Part shown: one piece after another, positions 23,505-32,640 of the stretch
Layout of the letters: each line of letters opens with the position of its first letter
Position numbering within the stretch: the first letter of the stretch is position 1
From: Salinibacterium sp. dk2585
GTDB lineage: Bacteria; Actinomycetota; Actinomycetes; Actinomycetales; Microbacteriaceae
Direction of reading: 5' to 3'
DNA: 64,000 nucleotides
NCBI RefSeq assembly: GCF_008001035.1
Contig: NZ_CP042856.1
Span: forward strand, 2,666,001 to 2,730,000
Notes under the pieces: model-generated
Seen by the model: only the letters and a program-made list of their open reading frames with translations
Told to the model about the DNA's origin: nothing
Database searches by the model: none
Made by a program: the position numbers and the translations under genes

Positions 23505-24971
23505 GTGTTGAGCGCCGGGTGGCTCAGCACCCTCATCATCGTGGTGCTGGCGATCATCGACATCGCTATCCGCATCGGCGCTCTCATCGTCGTACCCATC
23601 AACCGCAGGCCGCAGACGGCGACCGCTTGGCTGCTCGCGATCTTCCTCATCCCCTACGTCGGGTTCCTCCTGTTCCTGCTTCTCGGCAGCAACAAGCTGC
23701 CACGCAAGCGACGCAAGAAGCAGGACACGGTGAACAAGATCATCCTGGACGCCACCGAGGGGCTCGACGAGGCGGAGGTCAACCGCGAGTGGCCGTCCTG
23801 GTTCGCGAACTCGGTTGCCCTCAATCGCGCGCTGGGTGCCATGCCGCTCGTGCACGGCAACACGGCGAAGCTGCACTCCGACTATGAGGAGAGCATCCGG
23901 GCGATGACGGATGCCGTGGGTCGGGCGAAGCGCTTCGTGCACGCCGAGTTCTACATCGTCAACCTCGACGAGACGACCGCGCCGTTCTTCGACGCGCTCG
24001 AAGCTGCGGCCAAGCGGGGCGTGACCGTGCGCCTCCTGCTCGACCACATCGCATCGCTGCGGTACCCCGGCTACCGCAAGACGACGAAACGACTGGATGC
24101 TGCGGGCATCGAGTGGCACCTCATGCTGCCGGTGCAACCACTCAGGGGCCGCTACCAGCGCCTTGACCTCCGCAACCACCGCAAACTCCTGGTCATCGAC
24201 GGTGACTTCGCCCTCACAGGGTCGCAGAACATGATCGACTCCTCCTACAACAAGAAGGGAAACCTGCGGAAGGGCCTGCGGTGGAAAGACCTCATGGTCG
24301 AGTTCGATGGCCCCATCGTCGCTGGCATCAACGCCCTGTTCCTCAGTGACTGGTATGCCGAGACCGACGAACTGCTGCTGCATGAGATCGGCGAGGTTAC
24401 CAGCGACGAGCGCCGGCAGGAGATCGAATGCCAGGTGGTGCCGAGCGGCCCGGCGTTCCGCGGCGAGAACAACCTGCGCCTCTTCAACGACCTGATCTAT
24501 GCGGCTGAGCACCGCATCGTCATCACGAGCCCCTACTTCGTGCCAGACGAGTCCATGCTCTACGCCGTGACGACGGCCGCCCAAAGTGGCATCGAGGTCG
24601 AGCTCTTCGTCTCGGAGGTTGCAGACCAGAAGGTTGTCTACCACGCGCAGCGCAGCTACTACGAGGCCCTCCTGCGTTCGGGCGTGCGCATCTGGCTCTA
24701 CGCCGAGCCGACCGTGCTGCATGCGAAGCACTTCACGATCGACGACAGCGTCGCCGTCATCGGCTCAAGCAACATGGACATGCGCTCCTTCAGCCTCAAC
24801 CTCGAGATCTCGGTCATGGTGCATGGCCAGAGCTTCGTTCGACAGCTACGCACGATCGAGGAGCAGTACCGGGCCAACAGCCGCGAACTCACGCTCAAGG
24901 AGTGGCTGGCGCGCCCCACCCGCTCCGTCGTGCTCGACAACCTCGCCCGCCTCACGGCGACCGTGCAGTAA
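23505..24971 (+). CDS. cls: Cardiolipin synthase
   Basis: 488 residues from GTG 23505. Two N-terminal membrane helices (LIIVVLAIIDIAIRIGALIV and TAWLLAIFLIPYVGFLLFLL, PLDc_N type) and two phospholipase D HKD motifs: HRKLLVIDGDFALTGSQNM and HAKHFTIDDSVAVIGSSNMD. It joins phosphatidylglycerol molecules into cardiolipin at the membrane. Starts 2 nt after yajQ stops. Confidence 0.9.
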   Translation: MLSAGWLSTLIIVVLAIIDIAIRIGALIVVPINRRPQTATAWLLAIFLIPYVGFLLFLLLGSNKLPRKRRKKQDTVNKIILDATEGLDEAEVNREWPSWFANSVALNRALGAMPLVHGNTAKLHSDYEESIRAMTDAVGRAKRFVHAEFYIVNLDETTAPFFDALEAAAKRGVTVRLLLDHIASLRYPGYRKTTKRLDAAGIEWHLMLPVQPLRGRYQRLDLRNHRKLLVIDGDFALTGSQNMIDSSYNKKGNLRKGLRWKDLMVEFDGPIVAGINALFLSDWYAETDELLLHEIGEVTSDERRQEIECQVVPSGPAFRGENNLRLFNDLIYAAEHRIVITSPYFVPDESMLYAVTTAAQSGIEVELFVSEVADQKVVYHAQRSYYEALLRSGVRIWLYAEPTVLHAKHFTIDDSVAVIGSSNMDMRSFSLNLEISVMVHGQSFVRQLRTIEEQYRANSRELTLKEWLARPTRSVVLDNLARLTATVQ

Positions 24972-24984
24972 CTAGACTCCCTCC

Positions 24985-26226
24985 GTGACCGCCGCCGCAG
25001 ACAGCCCCGCCACAACCTCGGCGACGACACCCGAACGCAGCTTCATCGCCCCGCTCACGGGCATCCGTGCGCTCGCCGCCTTCTGGGTGTTCCTGCGGCA
25101 CTACCGCACCGAGTTGCTTGACGCGTTCCCCTTCATGCACGTGCTCGCGCCCCTTATGAACGTGGGCTACCTCGGCGTCGACCTGTTCTTCATCCTCAGC
25201 GGCTTCATCCTCACCGTCACGCACCTCGACACCATGACCGAGCGACGCGGATGGCGGGCGACGCTCGGCTTCCTCTGGCTGCGGCTCGGCCGAGTGTGGC
25301 CACTCACCGCCTTCGTGCTCATGCTGTTCGGCTCCTACTTCATCGTCATGTTCTGGGTGACCGGCAACCCTGCCTACGCCGCAGAGATCGACGTGCCTCG
25401 CCTCATCGAGCACCTCCTGCTCGTGCACGCCTGGTATCCGCACGAGCTCGACTGGAACGGGCTCGACTGGTCCATCAGCGCCGAGTGGCTCGCCTACCTC
25501 ACCTTCGGCCTCGGCGGCGTGCTGCTGCTCGGCCGTTTCGCCCGCGTCGTCTCCCCGCGCGGCATGCTCATCACGATGGCGCTCCTGACACTGCCGATGA
25601 TCATCGTCGGCTGCAGCATGCAGGACGACACGATCCTCCTCTTCTCCCCCGAGAGCTGGGAGATCATGGGCGGCGTCGTCGCCATCCGCGTGCTCACCGA
25701 GTTCTGGATCGGCGCGATCCTCGCGGTCTTCCTGCGCGACCGGATGCGACGGGGCACCGCCTCACGCCTGCCCCTCCCCACCCTCACGGTCGCCGCCATC
25801 ATCGCGGTCGTGTATCTCGTGACGACCTTCGACCCCCGGCGCTGGGCGCGCACAACGCAGGAACAGTTCCACAACGGCGTCGACCAGATCGCCTCGACCG
25901 AAACCATCGTGGTGCTGCCGCTCTTCGTCGTCCTCATCGGCTCGCTCGCCATCTACGGTCGGGACCCCCTCGCGCGGCTGCTCGCCACCCGACCCTTTGT
26001 GCTGGGCGGGCGCGTGTCGTTTGCGCTGTACCTCTCGCATCCGCTCGTCATCGGTGCGGGCCTGTTCATCACGCAGGGGACCGGCGCCACCGGGCCCGGC
26101 CTCATCGGCATCACGGTCTTCGTGATCGTGGCGTCGTGGGTCTTCGCGTGGGTGCTGTGGCGCTTCATCGAGGAGCCCGCGCGCAAGGCGGCGCGGCGCA
26201 TGCTCCCGGACCGGTACCGCGCGTAG
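24985..26226 (+). CDS. Acyltransferase 3 family membrane protein
   Basis: 413 residues from GTG 24985, about ten membrane helices. The acyltransferase 3 signature is clear: FIAPLTGIRALAAFWVFLRH with catalytic-type R...H, LGVDLFFILSGFILT, and C-terminal RVSFALYLSHPLVI and RFIEEPARKAARRM. These proteins O-acylate surface glycans, peptidoglycan or exported sugars. 13 nt after cls, so probably in the yajQ-cls operon. Ends just before a palindromic repeat of family A. Confidence 0.86.
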   Translation: MTAAADSPATTSATTPERSFIAPLTGIRALAAFWVFLRHYRTELLDAFPFMHVLAPLMNVGYLGVDLFFILSGFILTVTHLDTMTERRGWRATLGFLWLRLGRVWPLTAFVLMLFGSYFIVMFWVTGNPAYAAEIDVPRLIEHLLLVHAWYPHELDWNGLDWSISAEWLAYLTFGLGGVLLLGRFARVVSPRGMLITMALLTLPMIIVGCSMQDDTILLFSPESWEIMGGVVAIRVLTEFWIGAILAVFLRDRMRRGTASRLPLPTLTVAAIIAVVYLVTTFDPRRWARTTQEQFHNGVDQIASTETIVVLPLFVVLIGSLAIYGRDPLARLLATRPFVLGGRVSFALYLSHPLVIGAGLFITQGTGATGPGLIGITVFVIVASWVFAWVLWRFIEEPARKAARRMLPDRYRA

Positions 26227-26251
26227 CCGCCCTCCTGCCCCCCCTCTCCCG

Positions 26252-26316
26252 CCGCTGAGACGACACTCAAGCATGCTCCCGGTGCTCAGGAAGGTGTTTG
26301 AGTGTCGTCTCAGCGG
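26252..26316. repeat. Palindromic repeat family A, copy 1
   Basis: Perfect 19-bp arms CCGCTGAGACGACACTCAA (26252-26270) and its complement (26298-26316) around a 27-bp loop. Sits between convergent acyltransferase and reductase genes; other copies at 29159-29221 and 47765-47827. Could be a bidirectional terminator or REP-like element. Confidence 0.75.
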
Positions 26317-26319
26317 GGG

Positions 26320-27300
26320 TCAGGTGGTTTCGATCGTGACGATGGCCGGCGCGCCCGCCGCGACCACGCGGGAGACGCAGCAGCACATCTTGGCGCGATC
26401 GTCCTTCTGGCGGTCGCTGTAGAAGACGTCGCGGTGGTCGATGTTGCCCGTGAGTGACTGCACCCGCACCTCGCACAGCCCGCACTCGCCGCGGCGGCAG
26501 TCGAACATCATGTCGACGCCGGCATCCTCGAGCGCCTCCAGCATCGAGCGCCCCTTCGGCACGACCGCCTCGACGCCCAGATGAGGGATGCGCACCGTGA
26601 ACTCCTCGGGATCAAACCAGCCGCTCGCGCCGAAGGTCTCATAGCGCAACTGCTGCGGCGGCAGGCCGCGGGCAGCCCAGGAGCGACGCACGGCATCCAT
26701 CAGCCGGATCGGCCCGCACATGTACACCTCTGTGTCATCGCTGACCGAGTCGACGAGCGCCGCGACCGACATCGTCGTGCCCTCGTCATCGACATGAATG
26801 CGGATGCGCTCCCCCAGTTCCGCGTCGAGCTCGCGCAGGTAGGCCATGGCTGAGCGCGAGCGGCCCGCATAGACGAGCGTGAAGTCCGCGTTGACCCGGG
26901 CGAGGGCGCGCGCCATCGCCGCGATCGCCGTGATGCCGACGCCGCCCGCGAGCAGCAGGTACCGTGGTGCCCCGTAGCGCAGCGGGAAGTTCTGCAGCGG
27001 CTGCGTCACCTCCAGCACGTCGCCGGGCGCGAGCTGGTGCATCCAGATCGAGCCGCCACGCGAGGTCGGCGTGCGGAACACACTCAGCGCGACGCGATCA
27101 CCCGTGGCCGAGGCATCCACGATCGAGTACGAACGCTTCTCCGGCTTGCCGTCGATCGTGACCATCAGGTCGAGGTGCGTGCCAGGGTCGGCCTTCGCCG
27201 GCATCTCGGGCGCAAGGACGATGCGACGGATGCCCGTGGCAACGTCTTCCACCGAGACAACACTTGCCCGCTGCCAGACCTCGATGTTGCTCGCGACCAC
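26320..27300 (-). CDS. PDR/VanB-type oxidoreductase (FMN, NAD, 2Fe-2S)
   Basis: 326 residues from GTG 27300, one base after the stop of the Rieske oxygenase gene; upstream in-frame residues belong to that gene's frame overlap. Flavin domain (EKRSYSIVDASATGD), NAD domain (LLAGGVGITAIAAMARALA, YAGRS) and a C-terminal plant-type ferredoxin domain with FDCRRGECGLCEVRV plus a distal Cys pair. It carries electrons from NAD(P)H to the partner oxygenase, as VanB does for vanillate O-demethylase. Confidence 0.88.
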   Translation of the reverse strand: MVASNIEVWQRASVVSVEDVATGIRRIVLAPEMPAKADPGTHLDLMVTIDGKPEKRSYSIVDASATGDRVALSVFRTPTSRGGSIWMHQLAPGDVLEVTQPLQNFPLRYGAPRYLLLAGGVGITAIAAMARALARVNADFTLVYAGRSRSAMAYLRELDAELGERIRIHVDDEGTTMSVAALVDSVSDDTEVYMCGPIRLMDAVRRSWAARGLPPQQLRYETFGASGWFDPEEFTVRIPHLGVEAVVPKGRSMLEALEDAGVDMMFDCRRGECGLCEVRVQSLTGNIDHRDVFYSDRQKDDRAKMCCCVSRVVAAGAPAIVTIETT

Positions 27301-27301
27301 G

Positions 27302-28435
27302 TCAGGCGCCCGTGCGACGGAAGGTCGGTGCGGCAGGAGCCATGCGCGCCGAGCGACCCTCAGCCTCAAGCATCCGTTCGATGATTCGGCGCGCCCACAT
27401 GCCGCCCGCGTCGATGTTGAGGTTGTAGAACTCGTAGTCGGGGTTGGCGTCGATCGCGGCCTGCTGGGCTTCGAGCATGACCTCGTCCTCGCCGAAGACG
27501 CCGTACACGCCCTGGCGCAGCTGGGTCGTGATGAGCTGGCTGTCGAGACGGTAGTTGCGCATGAACGCCCAGAAGTAGTGGCTCGTGCGATCCGTCTCGG
27601 GCGTGATCGTGTTCATGACGTAACCGTTGACGCCCTGGCTGCGGTCACCCTCGGGCGCCCCCGTGCCGACCATCGCGACGCCAACGTCGATGCAGATCGT
27701 CGACGGCGCCTCGAAGTGGATGATCTGCCAGCGGTCGACCTTGCCCGAGAACCCGGGGAACTTGTCCCGCATGTTCTTGAGCCAGAAGGGCGGCGGGTCG
27801 ATGTTCAGCATCCAGCGCTCGACCTTGACCGTGCGGTCGTCGTGCGTCGTCACGAAGTCGGACTCACTCAGCTCCTCCTGCCCGATGGTCGAGGAGTGCA
27901 CGAACTCCTCGTGGGTGAGGTCCATGAGGTTGTCGAGCACGAGCTGGAAGTTGCACTTGGCGTGGATCGTGAGGCCGTCGCCCGCCCATTCGGGGCTGTC
28001 CATCTGGTGCATGTCGGGCACGAGCGCGGGGTCGGCGAGCGCCGGGTCACCGAGCCACACCCACACGTAGCGGTAGCGCTCCACGACTGGGAACGACGGT
28101 ACGGTCGCGCTCGGGTTGATCGTCTCCTGCGCGGGCATGCTCACGCAGCGGCCGAGGGAGTCGTAGATGATGCCGTGGTACGGGCACTGGATGCCGTCGC
28201 GACCCACGACCTTGCCCATCGAGAGCGGTGCGAGGCGGTGCCAGCAGGCGTCGGCGAGCGCGACGGCGCGACCGTCCTCGGTGCGGTAGAGCGCGAGCGG
28301 GCGGTCGGCGATGCGGCGGGCCATCGGCTTGCGCGTGACCTCGTGGTCCCAGGCGGCGACGTACCAGGCGTTGAGCGGATGCGGCATGACCTTGTGTGTC
28401 GTCGAGGTCTGACGGGCGGGCATGGTGTCGGTCAT
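27302..28435 (-). CDS. Rieske non-heme iron oxygenase, vanillate O-demethylase-like
   Basis: 377 residues from ATG 28435, selected for GAAGGAAGAG directly upstream. Starts MTDTMPARQ; Rieske cluster CWH (residues ~63-65) and CPYHG; then the catalytic domain with NLMDLTHEEFVHSSTIG giving the D/E-x-H-x4-H iron ligands. Resembles VanA and related aromatic demethylases or hydroxylases; the aromatic substrate is not determined. Operon with the reductase downstream; divergent from PadR, which probably represses it until a phenolic acid appears. Confidence 0.87.
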   Translation of the reverse strand: MTDTMPARQTSTTHKVMPHPLNAWYVAAWDHEVTRKPMARRIADRPLALYRTEDGRAVALADACWHRLAPLSMGKVVGRDGIQCPYHGIIYDSLGRCVSMPAQETINPSATVPSFPVVERYRYVWVWLGDPALADPALVPDMHQMDSPEWAGDGLTIHAKCNFQLVLDNLMDLTHEEFVHSSTIGQEELSESDFVTTHDDRTVKVERWMLNIDPPPFWLKNMRDKFPGFSGKVDRWQIIHFEAPSTICIDVGVAMVGTGAPEGDRSQGVNGYVMNTITPETDRTSHYFWAFMRNYRLDSQLITTQLRQGVYGVFGEDEVMLEAQQAAIDANPDYEFYNLNIDAGGMWARRIIERMLEAEGRSARMAPAAPTFRRTGA

Positions 28436-28484
28436 GTCTCTTCCTTCGCGATCGGCGTTGATCGGCTGCGCTTGCATAGCGGAC

Positions 28485-28506
28485 ACTATCTATGTAGATA
28501 GATAGT
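28485..28506. promoter_or_regulatory. PadR-type operator between oxygenase and padR
   Basis: ACTATCTATGTAGATAGATAGT is a palindrome with one mismatched pair, containing TATCTA-TG-TAGATA at 28488-28501. It lies about 50 bp before the oxygenase start and 58 bp before padR, in an AT-rich patch. Best explained as the binding site of the adjacent PadR regulator. Confidence 0.65.
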
Positions 28507-28564
28507 TGCCGTGCGGATAGGCTAGCCCGCGGCATCCGCTGTCCGCAACCATCCGGGGGAAACC

Positions 28565-29143
28565 ATGAGCCTGCGCAATGCGATCCTCGCGCTGCTCACG
28601 GTGGAACCGATGACCGGCTACGACCTGCTCAAGCAGTTCGAGGCATCCGTCGGTCACGTCTGGCACGCGCCCGACTCGCAGATCTACCCGGCCCTGCGCG
28701 CCATGGAGAACGACGGACTGCTCGAGGGCACGGATGTCACGTGGGGCCAGCGCGGCACCAAACGCCGCTACGCGATCACCGAGGCCGGGCGCACCGCCTT
28801 CCGCGAGTGGATGGACACCCCGCTCGACTACCCGCGCGACCGCGACCCCGTGCACCTCAAGGCCGCGTACTTCGAGTGGGCGACACCGGATGCCGCGCGG
28901 TTGCAACTGCGCGCGCACATCGCGCACTACACGGAGCGGCTCGAGCAGTGGCGCGAGAAGATCCGCGAGATCGAGACGGGCGGCAGCGACATGCTCAACC
29001 GGCGGCTGGCGACCGTGCCCTCGTCGCAGCACGAGCGCACGATCGCGTTCAAGCGGTACACCTACGAGGGCATGATCGCACGCGCCGATGCCGAGATCTC
29101 ATGGGCCCGCCGCGGCCTCAAGCTGCTCGACGAGCTCTCCTAG
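28565..29143 (+). CDS. PadR family transcriptional regulator
   Basis: 192 residues: N-terminal winged helix starting MSLRNAILALLTVEPMTGYD, with HAPDSQIYPALRAMENDGLL (recognition helix) and RRYAITEAGRTAF wing, then a long C-terminal dimerisation helix bundle (Vir_act_alpha_C). Phenolic-acid responsive repressors belong here. Probably controls itself and the divergent Rieske oxygenase through the palindrome at 28485-28506. Confidence 0.9.
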   Translation: MSLRNAILALLTVEPMTGYDLLKQFEASVGHVWHAPDSQIYPALRAMENDGLLEGTDVTWGQRGTKRRYAITEAGRTAFREWMDTPLDYPRDRDPVHLKAAYFEWATPDAARLQLRAHIAHYTERLEQWREKIREIETGGSDMLNRRLATVPSSQHERTIAFKRYTYEGMIARADAEISWARRGLKLLDELS

Positions 29144-29158
29144 TCGGCCCGCACCTTC

Positions 29159-29221
29159 CGCTGAGACGACACTTAAACACCTTCCCTCGCCCCGGCAGGA
29201 TGCTTTCATGTCGTCTCAGCG
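29159..29221. repeat. Palindromic repeat family A, copy 2
   Basis: Arms CGCTGAGACGACACTTAAA (29159-29177) and CTTTCATGTCGTCTCAGCG (29203-29221), with a few mismatches at the inner ends; 25-bp loop. Begins 15 bp after the padR stop. Confidence 0.7.
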
Positions 29222-29288
29222 CCTGTGAGCGGCGGGTTGTGCACAGGTCGGCGAACTGGGGCCGGGCGGGGCCGCGGGGGCTGACAGC

Positions 29289-29425
29289 GTGGGCGGATGC
29301 CGCATCCCACTTCCCCCAGAGTTCGACGGGCGCCCCTTCACCTATGCTGAGGCTCGCGACGCAGGCATTGGGCGACGTCGACTGTCAGGACCTGACCTGC
29401 ACCGCCAGCGGATGCACGGGCCGGG
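29289..29425 (+). pseudogene. Truncated 5' end of a second AbiEi/DUF559-type gene
   Basis: Frame from GTG 29289 reads LPPEFDGRPFTYAEARDAGI, then GRRRLSGPDLH, the usual N-terminal winged-helix start of AbiEi-like/DUF559 proteins. Homology stops at about 29405, where the frame runs into the end of the ferredoxin reductase on the other strand. The rest of the gene is missing. A complete relative is at 19905-20876. Confidence 0.55.
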
Positions 29426-29429
29426 GCGG

Positions 29430-30788
29430 CTACGCCCCGCGGGCCGCCCGGAGCATGTCGTCGCGGTCAACGAGCTTGATGCGCTCGCGGCCCTCGGGCG
29501 CGCCCAGGGCCTTCTCGGCCTCATCGAGGTTGTGCCAGCCCGACAGGTCGGTGTACTCGACCCCGCGCGACTCCAGCAGTTCGGTGACCGCCGAGGGCTC
29601 CGGATGCGACGGGCTCCACCAGTCCGCCTGGCCGTTGATCACGTGGCTGATGGTCTCCATGGCGTCGCTCTTGGTGTGCCCGATGAGCCCAACGGGGCCA
29701 CGCTTGATCCAGCCGGTCGCGAACACGCCGGGGACGACCTGGTCGTTGTCGTCGATGACCTGGCCCTCACGGTTGGGGATGACCCCGCGACGCTCGTCAA
29801 AGGGGATGCCGTCGAGCGGCGAGCCGAAGTAGCCAACCGCGCGGTAGACGGCCTGCACGGGCACCTCGCGGATCTCGCCCGTGCCGAGCACGCCGCCTTC
29901 GCCATCCGGCTCGGTGCGCTCGTAGCGCAACGCCTGCACGCCGGACTTCGCCGAACCAACGATCTCGAGCGGCTTCGACCAGAAGTGCAGGTGCAGGCGG
30001 CGGGATGCCTGCCCCACTTCCCGCGTGCGCCACGAGTTCAGCACGCGGTTGATGACCATGACCTGCTTGTTGGTCGCGATGGCCGCCTCGGATGCGGCAT
30101 CCGTCACCTCGAAGTCCTCGTCGTAGAGCACCATGTCGACGTCGTTGAGCTCGCCGAGTTCACGCAGCTCGAGCGGGGTGAACTTCACCTGGGCTGGCCC
30201 GCGGCGGCCGAAGACGTGCACGTCGGTCACGGCCGACTTCTTGAGGCCCTCGTAGACGTTGGCGGGGATCTCGGTCGTGAGCAGGTCGTCGGCGTGCTTC
30301 GCGAGCATGCGGGCCACGTCAAGCGCGACGTTGCCGTTGCCGATCACCGCGACGGATGACGTGTCGAGCGGCCACTCGCGCGGGAAGTCGGGGTGCCCGT
30401 CGTACCAGTTGACGAACTCGGCGGCGCCGTAGCTGCGGGGCAGGTCGATGCCCGGGATGTCGAGCGAGGCATCCCGCACCGCGCCCGTCGCGAAGATGAC
30501 GGCGTTGTAGTGCTGCTTGAGGTCGGCGAGCGTCAGGTCGGTGCCGTAGTGCACATTGCCGAAGAGGCGTATGTCACCACGATCGAGCACCTCGCGGAGG
30601 GCGTTGATGATGCCCTTGATGCGCGGGTGGTCGGGGGCGACGCCGTAGCGCACGAGCCCGTAGGGGGCGGGGAGGTGGTCGAAGAGGTCGATGGAGACAT
30701 CGAACTGCTTCTCAGCCTTGAGGATGATGTCGGCGGCGTAGATGCCGGCGGGTCCGGCGCCGACGATGGCAAGCCTCAGCTTTGTCAT
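29430..30788 (-). CDS. fprA: Ferredoxin-NADP reductase, adrenodoxin-reductase type
   Basis: 452 residues from ATG 30788 with GAAAGGA 7 nt upstream. FAD-binding LRLAIVGAGPAGIYAAD at 4-20, GLVRYGVAPDHPRIKG, the second nucleotide motif VAVIGNGNVALDVARML and C-terminal GWIKRGPVGLIGHTKSDA. Matches mycobacterial FprA: electron flow between NADPH and ferredoxin. It could feed the nearby Rieske system's relatives or general ferredoxin pools. 19 nt downstream of no gene on its strand; the polyprenyl synthase precedes it in the same orientation at 30808. Confidence 0.88.
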   Translation of the reverse strand: MTKLRLAIVGAGPAGIYAADIILKAEKQFDVSIDLFDHLPAPYGLVRYGVAPDHPRIKGIINALREVLDRGDIRLFGNVHYGTDLTLADLKQHYNAVIFATGAVRDASLDIPGIDLPRSYGAAEFVNWYDGHPDFPREWPLDTSSVAVIGNGNVALDVARMLAKHADDLLTTEIPANVYEGLKKSAVTDVHVFGRRGPAQVKFTPLELRELGELNDVDMVLYDEDFEVTDAASEAAIATNKQVMVINRVLNSWRTREVGQASRRLHLHFWSKPLEIVGSAKSGVQALRYERTEPDGEGGVLGTGEIREVPVQAVYRAVGYFGSPLDGIPFDERRGVIPNREGQVIDDNDQVVPGVFATGWIKRGPVGLIGHTKSDAMETISHVINGQADWWSPSHPEPSAVTELLESRGVEYTDLSGWHNLDEAEKALGAPEGRERIKLVDRDDMLRAARGA

Positions 30789-30807
30789 GGGGTCCTTTCG
30801 GGGAAGG

Positions 30808-31863
30808 TCAGCTGCTGCGCTCGACGATGGAGTCCGCGAAGCGGGTGAGGGCCTTCTTGACGGGGCCCTCGGGGAGGGGTGCGATGGCGTCCTTCGCCTC
30901 ACGAGCCCAACGGTGAGCCTCTTCTATCGTGCGGGCCGTGGCTGAGTGCTCGCGGAGTTGCGCGATCTCGGCATCGAGCGGGGCCTCTGCCTGGCGGCCG
31001 GCCTCGATGCGGGCGAGGAGGTCCGCGGCCTCCGGGTCGATCTCGGCGTCGCGCTGCAGGTAGAGCAGCGGCAGCGTCACGACGCCAGCACGCAGGTCGG
31101 TGCCGGCGACCTTGCCGGTCTCCTCGAACTCCGCGGAGAGGTCGATGACGTCGTCGACGAGTTGGAAGGCGACGCCGATCTTCTCGCCGAACTCCTCGAC
31201 CTGGGCTTCGAAAGCGGCGGATGCCTCGGAGAAGCTGATGCCGATGCGCGCCGCTGCGGCGATCAACGAGCCGGTCTTGTCGGCGAGCACCTGGATGTAG
31301 TGCTCGATGGGGTCCTCACCGTTCCGGGGACCGATCGTCTCGTGCAGCTGGCCGAGGCAGAGCCGCTCGAAGGTGTCGGCCTGCAGGCGGATGGCGTCTT
31401 CGCCGAGACTCGCGATGAGCTTGCTGGCCCGGGCGAACAGCAGGTCGCCGGAGAGGATCGCGACCGAGTTGCCCCACACGGTCTGCGCGCTGGGGACGCC
31501 GCGACGCATGTGCGCCTCGTCCATGACGTCGTCGTGGTAGAGCGACGCGAGGTGCGTGATCTCGAGTGCCGTCGCGGCCGTGAGGACGCGATCGTCGACG
31601 CCGCCCCCCAGCTGTGAGGTGAGCAGCGTGAGGGTCGGGCGCACGCGCTTGCCGCCCGCTTCGAGCAGGTATCGGCTCGTGACATCCGCCAGTTCGTCGG
31701 CGAAGGCGATCTCGGTGAGCAGGCGCGCCTCGACAGCCTCGAGGCCCTTCTCAACCTGGTCGACGACGCGGCGCTCCTCGGCGGTCGAGAAGATCGCCTC
31801 GGTGAGCCCGAGCGACGCCACCATGCTTGCACGGCGGCGCACGCGTGTCAGCTTGCCGTCCAC
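30808..31863 (-). CDS. Polyprenyl diphosphate synthase (menaquinone side chain)
   Basis: 351 residues from GTG 31863 (GAGGG upstream); ATG 31824 would give 338. Trans-prenyltransferase motifs: LYHDDVMDEAHMRR (first Asp-rich, about 107-120) and FQLVDDVIDLSAE (second), with GGKRVRPTLTLL. Extends farnesyl or geranylgeranyl diphosphate to the C35-C50 chain attached by MenA. Lies 41 nt after menG and in front of the reductase, so it belongs to the menaquinone group. Confidence 0.88.
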   Translation of the reverse strand: MDGKLTRVRRRASMVASLGLTEAIFSTAEERRVVDQVEKGLEAVEARLLTEIAFADELADVTSRYLLEAGGKRVRPTLTLLTSQLGGGVDDRVLTAATALEITHLASLYHDDVMDEAHMRRGVPSAQTVWGNSVAILSGDLLFARASKLIASLGEDAIRLQADTFERLCLGQLHETIGPRNGEDPIEHYIQVLADKTGSLIAAAARIGISFSEASAAFEAQVEEFGEKIGVAFQLVDDVIDLSAEFEETGKVAGTDLRAGVVTLPLLYLQRDAEIDPEAADLLARIEAGRQAEAPLDAEIAQLREHSATARTIEEAHRWAREAKDAIAPLPEGPVKKALTRFADSIVERSS

Positions 31864-31904
31864 TGCATCACCCTCATCGTTGTGGCCCGCCGCGCGGGCA
31901 TGGT

Positions 31905-32606
31905 TCAGTTCGCCGCGGGCACGCGGGCGCGGTGAAGTGCCACCACTCCGGCCGTGAGGTTGCGGTGCTCGACTCCGGTGAAGCCGGCGTCGCGGATCCA
32001 CGATGCGAGCGTGGCCTGGTCTGGCCAGTCCGCGATGGATGCCGCCAGGTAGGTGTATGCCTCCGGGTTGGTGCTCGAGGCACCCACCACGAGGGGCATG
32101 AGGTATTTCATGTAGGCGTTGTAGCCCGTGCGCACGAGCGCGAGCGGTGGGGTCGAGAACTCGCACACGACCAGGCGCCCGCCCGGCTTGAGCACGCGGC
32201 GCATCTCGGCCAGCGCCTTCTTGGGGTCTTCGATGTTGCGCAGCCCGAAGGAGATCGTGACGGCGTCGAACTCGGCGTCGCTGAAGGGCAGCTGCATGGC
32301 GTCGGCGTGCACGAAGTCGATCTGTGGGTGGCGGCGACGGCCCACCTCAAGCATGCCGTGTGAGAAGTCGGCGGCAACGACGTGGGCTCCGCTGCGCGAG
32401 ATGATTTCGGAGCTCGTGCCGGTTCCCGCGGCAATGTCGAGGATGCGCTCCCCCGGCTGCGGGGCAATGGCCTTGACGACGGCGTGGCGCCAGAGCGCCG
32501 AGTTGCCCATCGAGAGCACGCCGTTGGTGCGGTCGTATCCGGCTGCGACCTCGTCGAACATCGCCGACACCTGGTCGGGTTGCTTGTTGAGGTCAGCGGT
32601 TGCCAC
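31905..32606 (-). CDS. menG: Demethylmenaquinone methyltransferase
   Basis: 233 residues. Class I SAM methyltransferase of the UbiE/MenG family: N-terminal VSAMFDEVAAGYDRTNGVLS, SAM site ILDIAAGTGTSSEIISR, FDAVTISFGLRNIEDPKKAL and YLAASIADWPDQATL. Performs the last step, methylating demethylmenaquinone. Divergent from menF with 34 bp between the starts, so both promoters overlap. Confidence 0.92.
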   Translation of the reverse strand: MATADLNKQPDQVSAMFDEVAAGYDRTNGVLSMGNSALWRHAVVKAIAPQPGERILDIAAGTGTSSEIISRSGAHVVAADFSHGMLEVGRRRHPQIDFVHADAMQLPFSDAEFDAVTISFGLRNIEDPKKALAEMRRVLKPGGRLVVCEFSTPPLALVRTGYNAYMKYLMPLVVGASSTNPEAYTYLAASIADWPDQATLASWIRDAGFTGVEHRNLTAGVVALHRARVPAAN

Positions 32607-32640
32607 CCGTCAAGTCTACCCGTGGCGGGGATAGGCTTGC

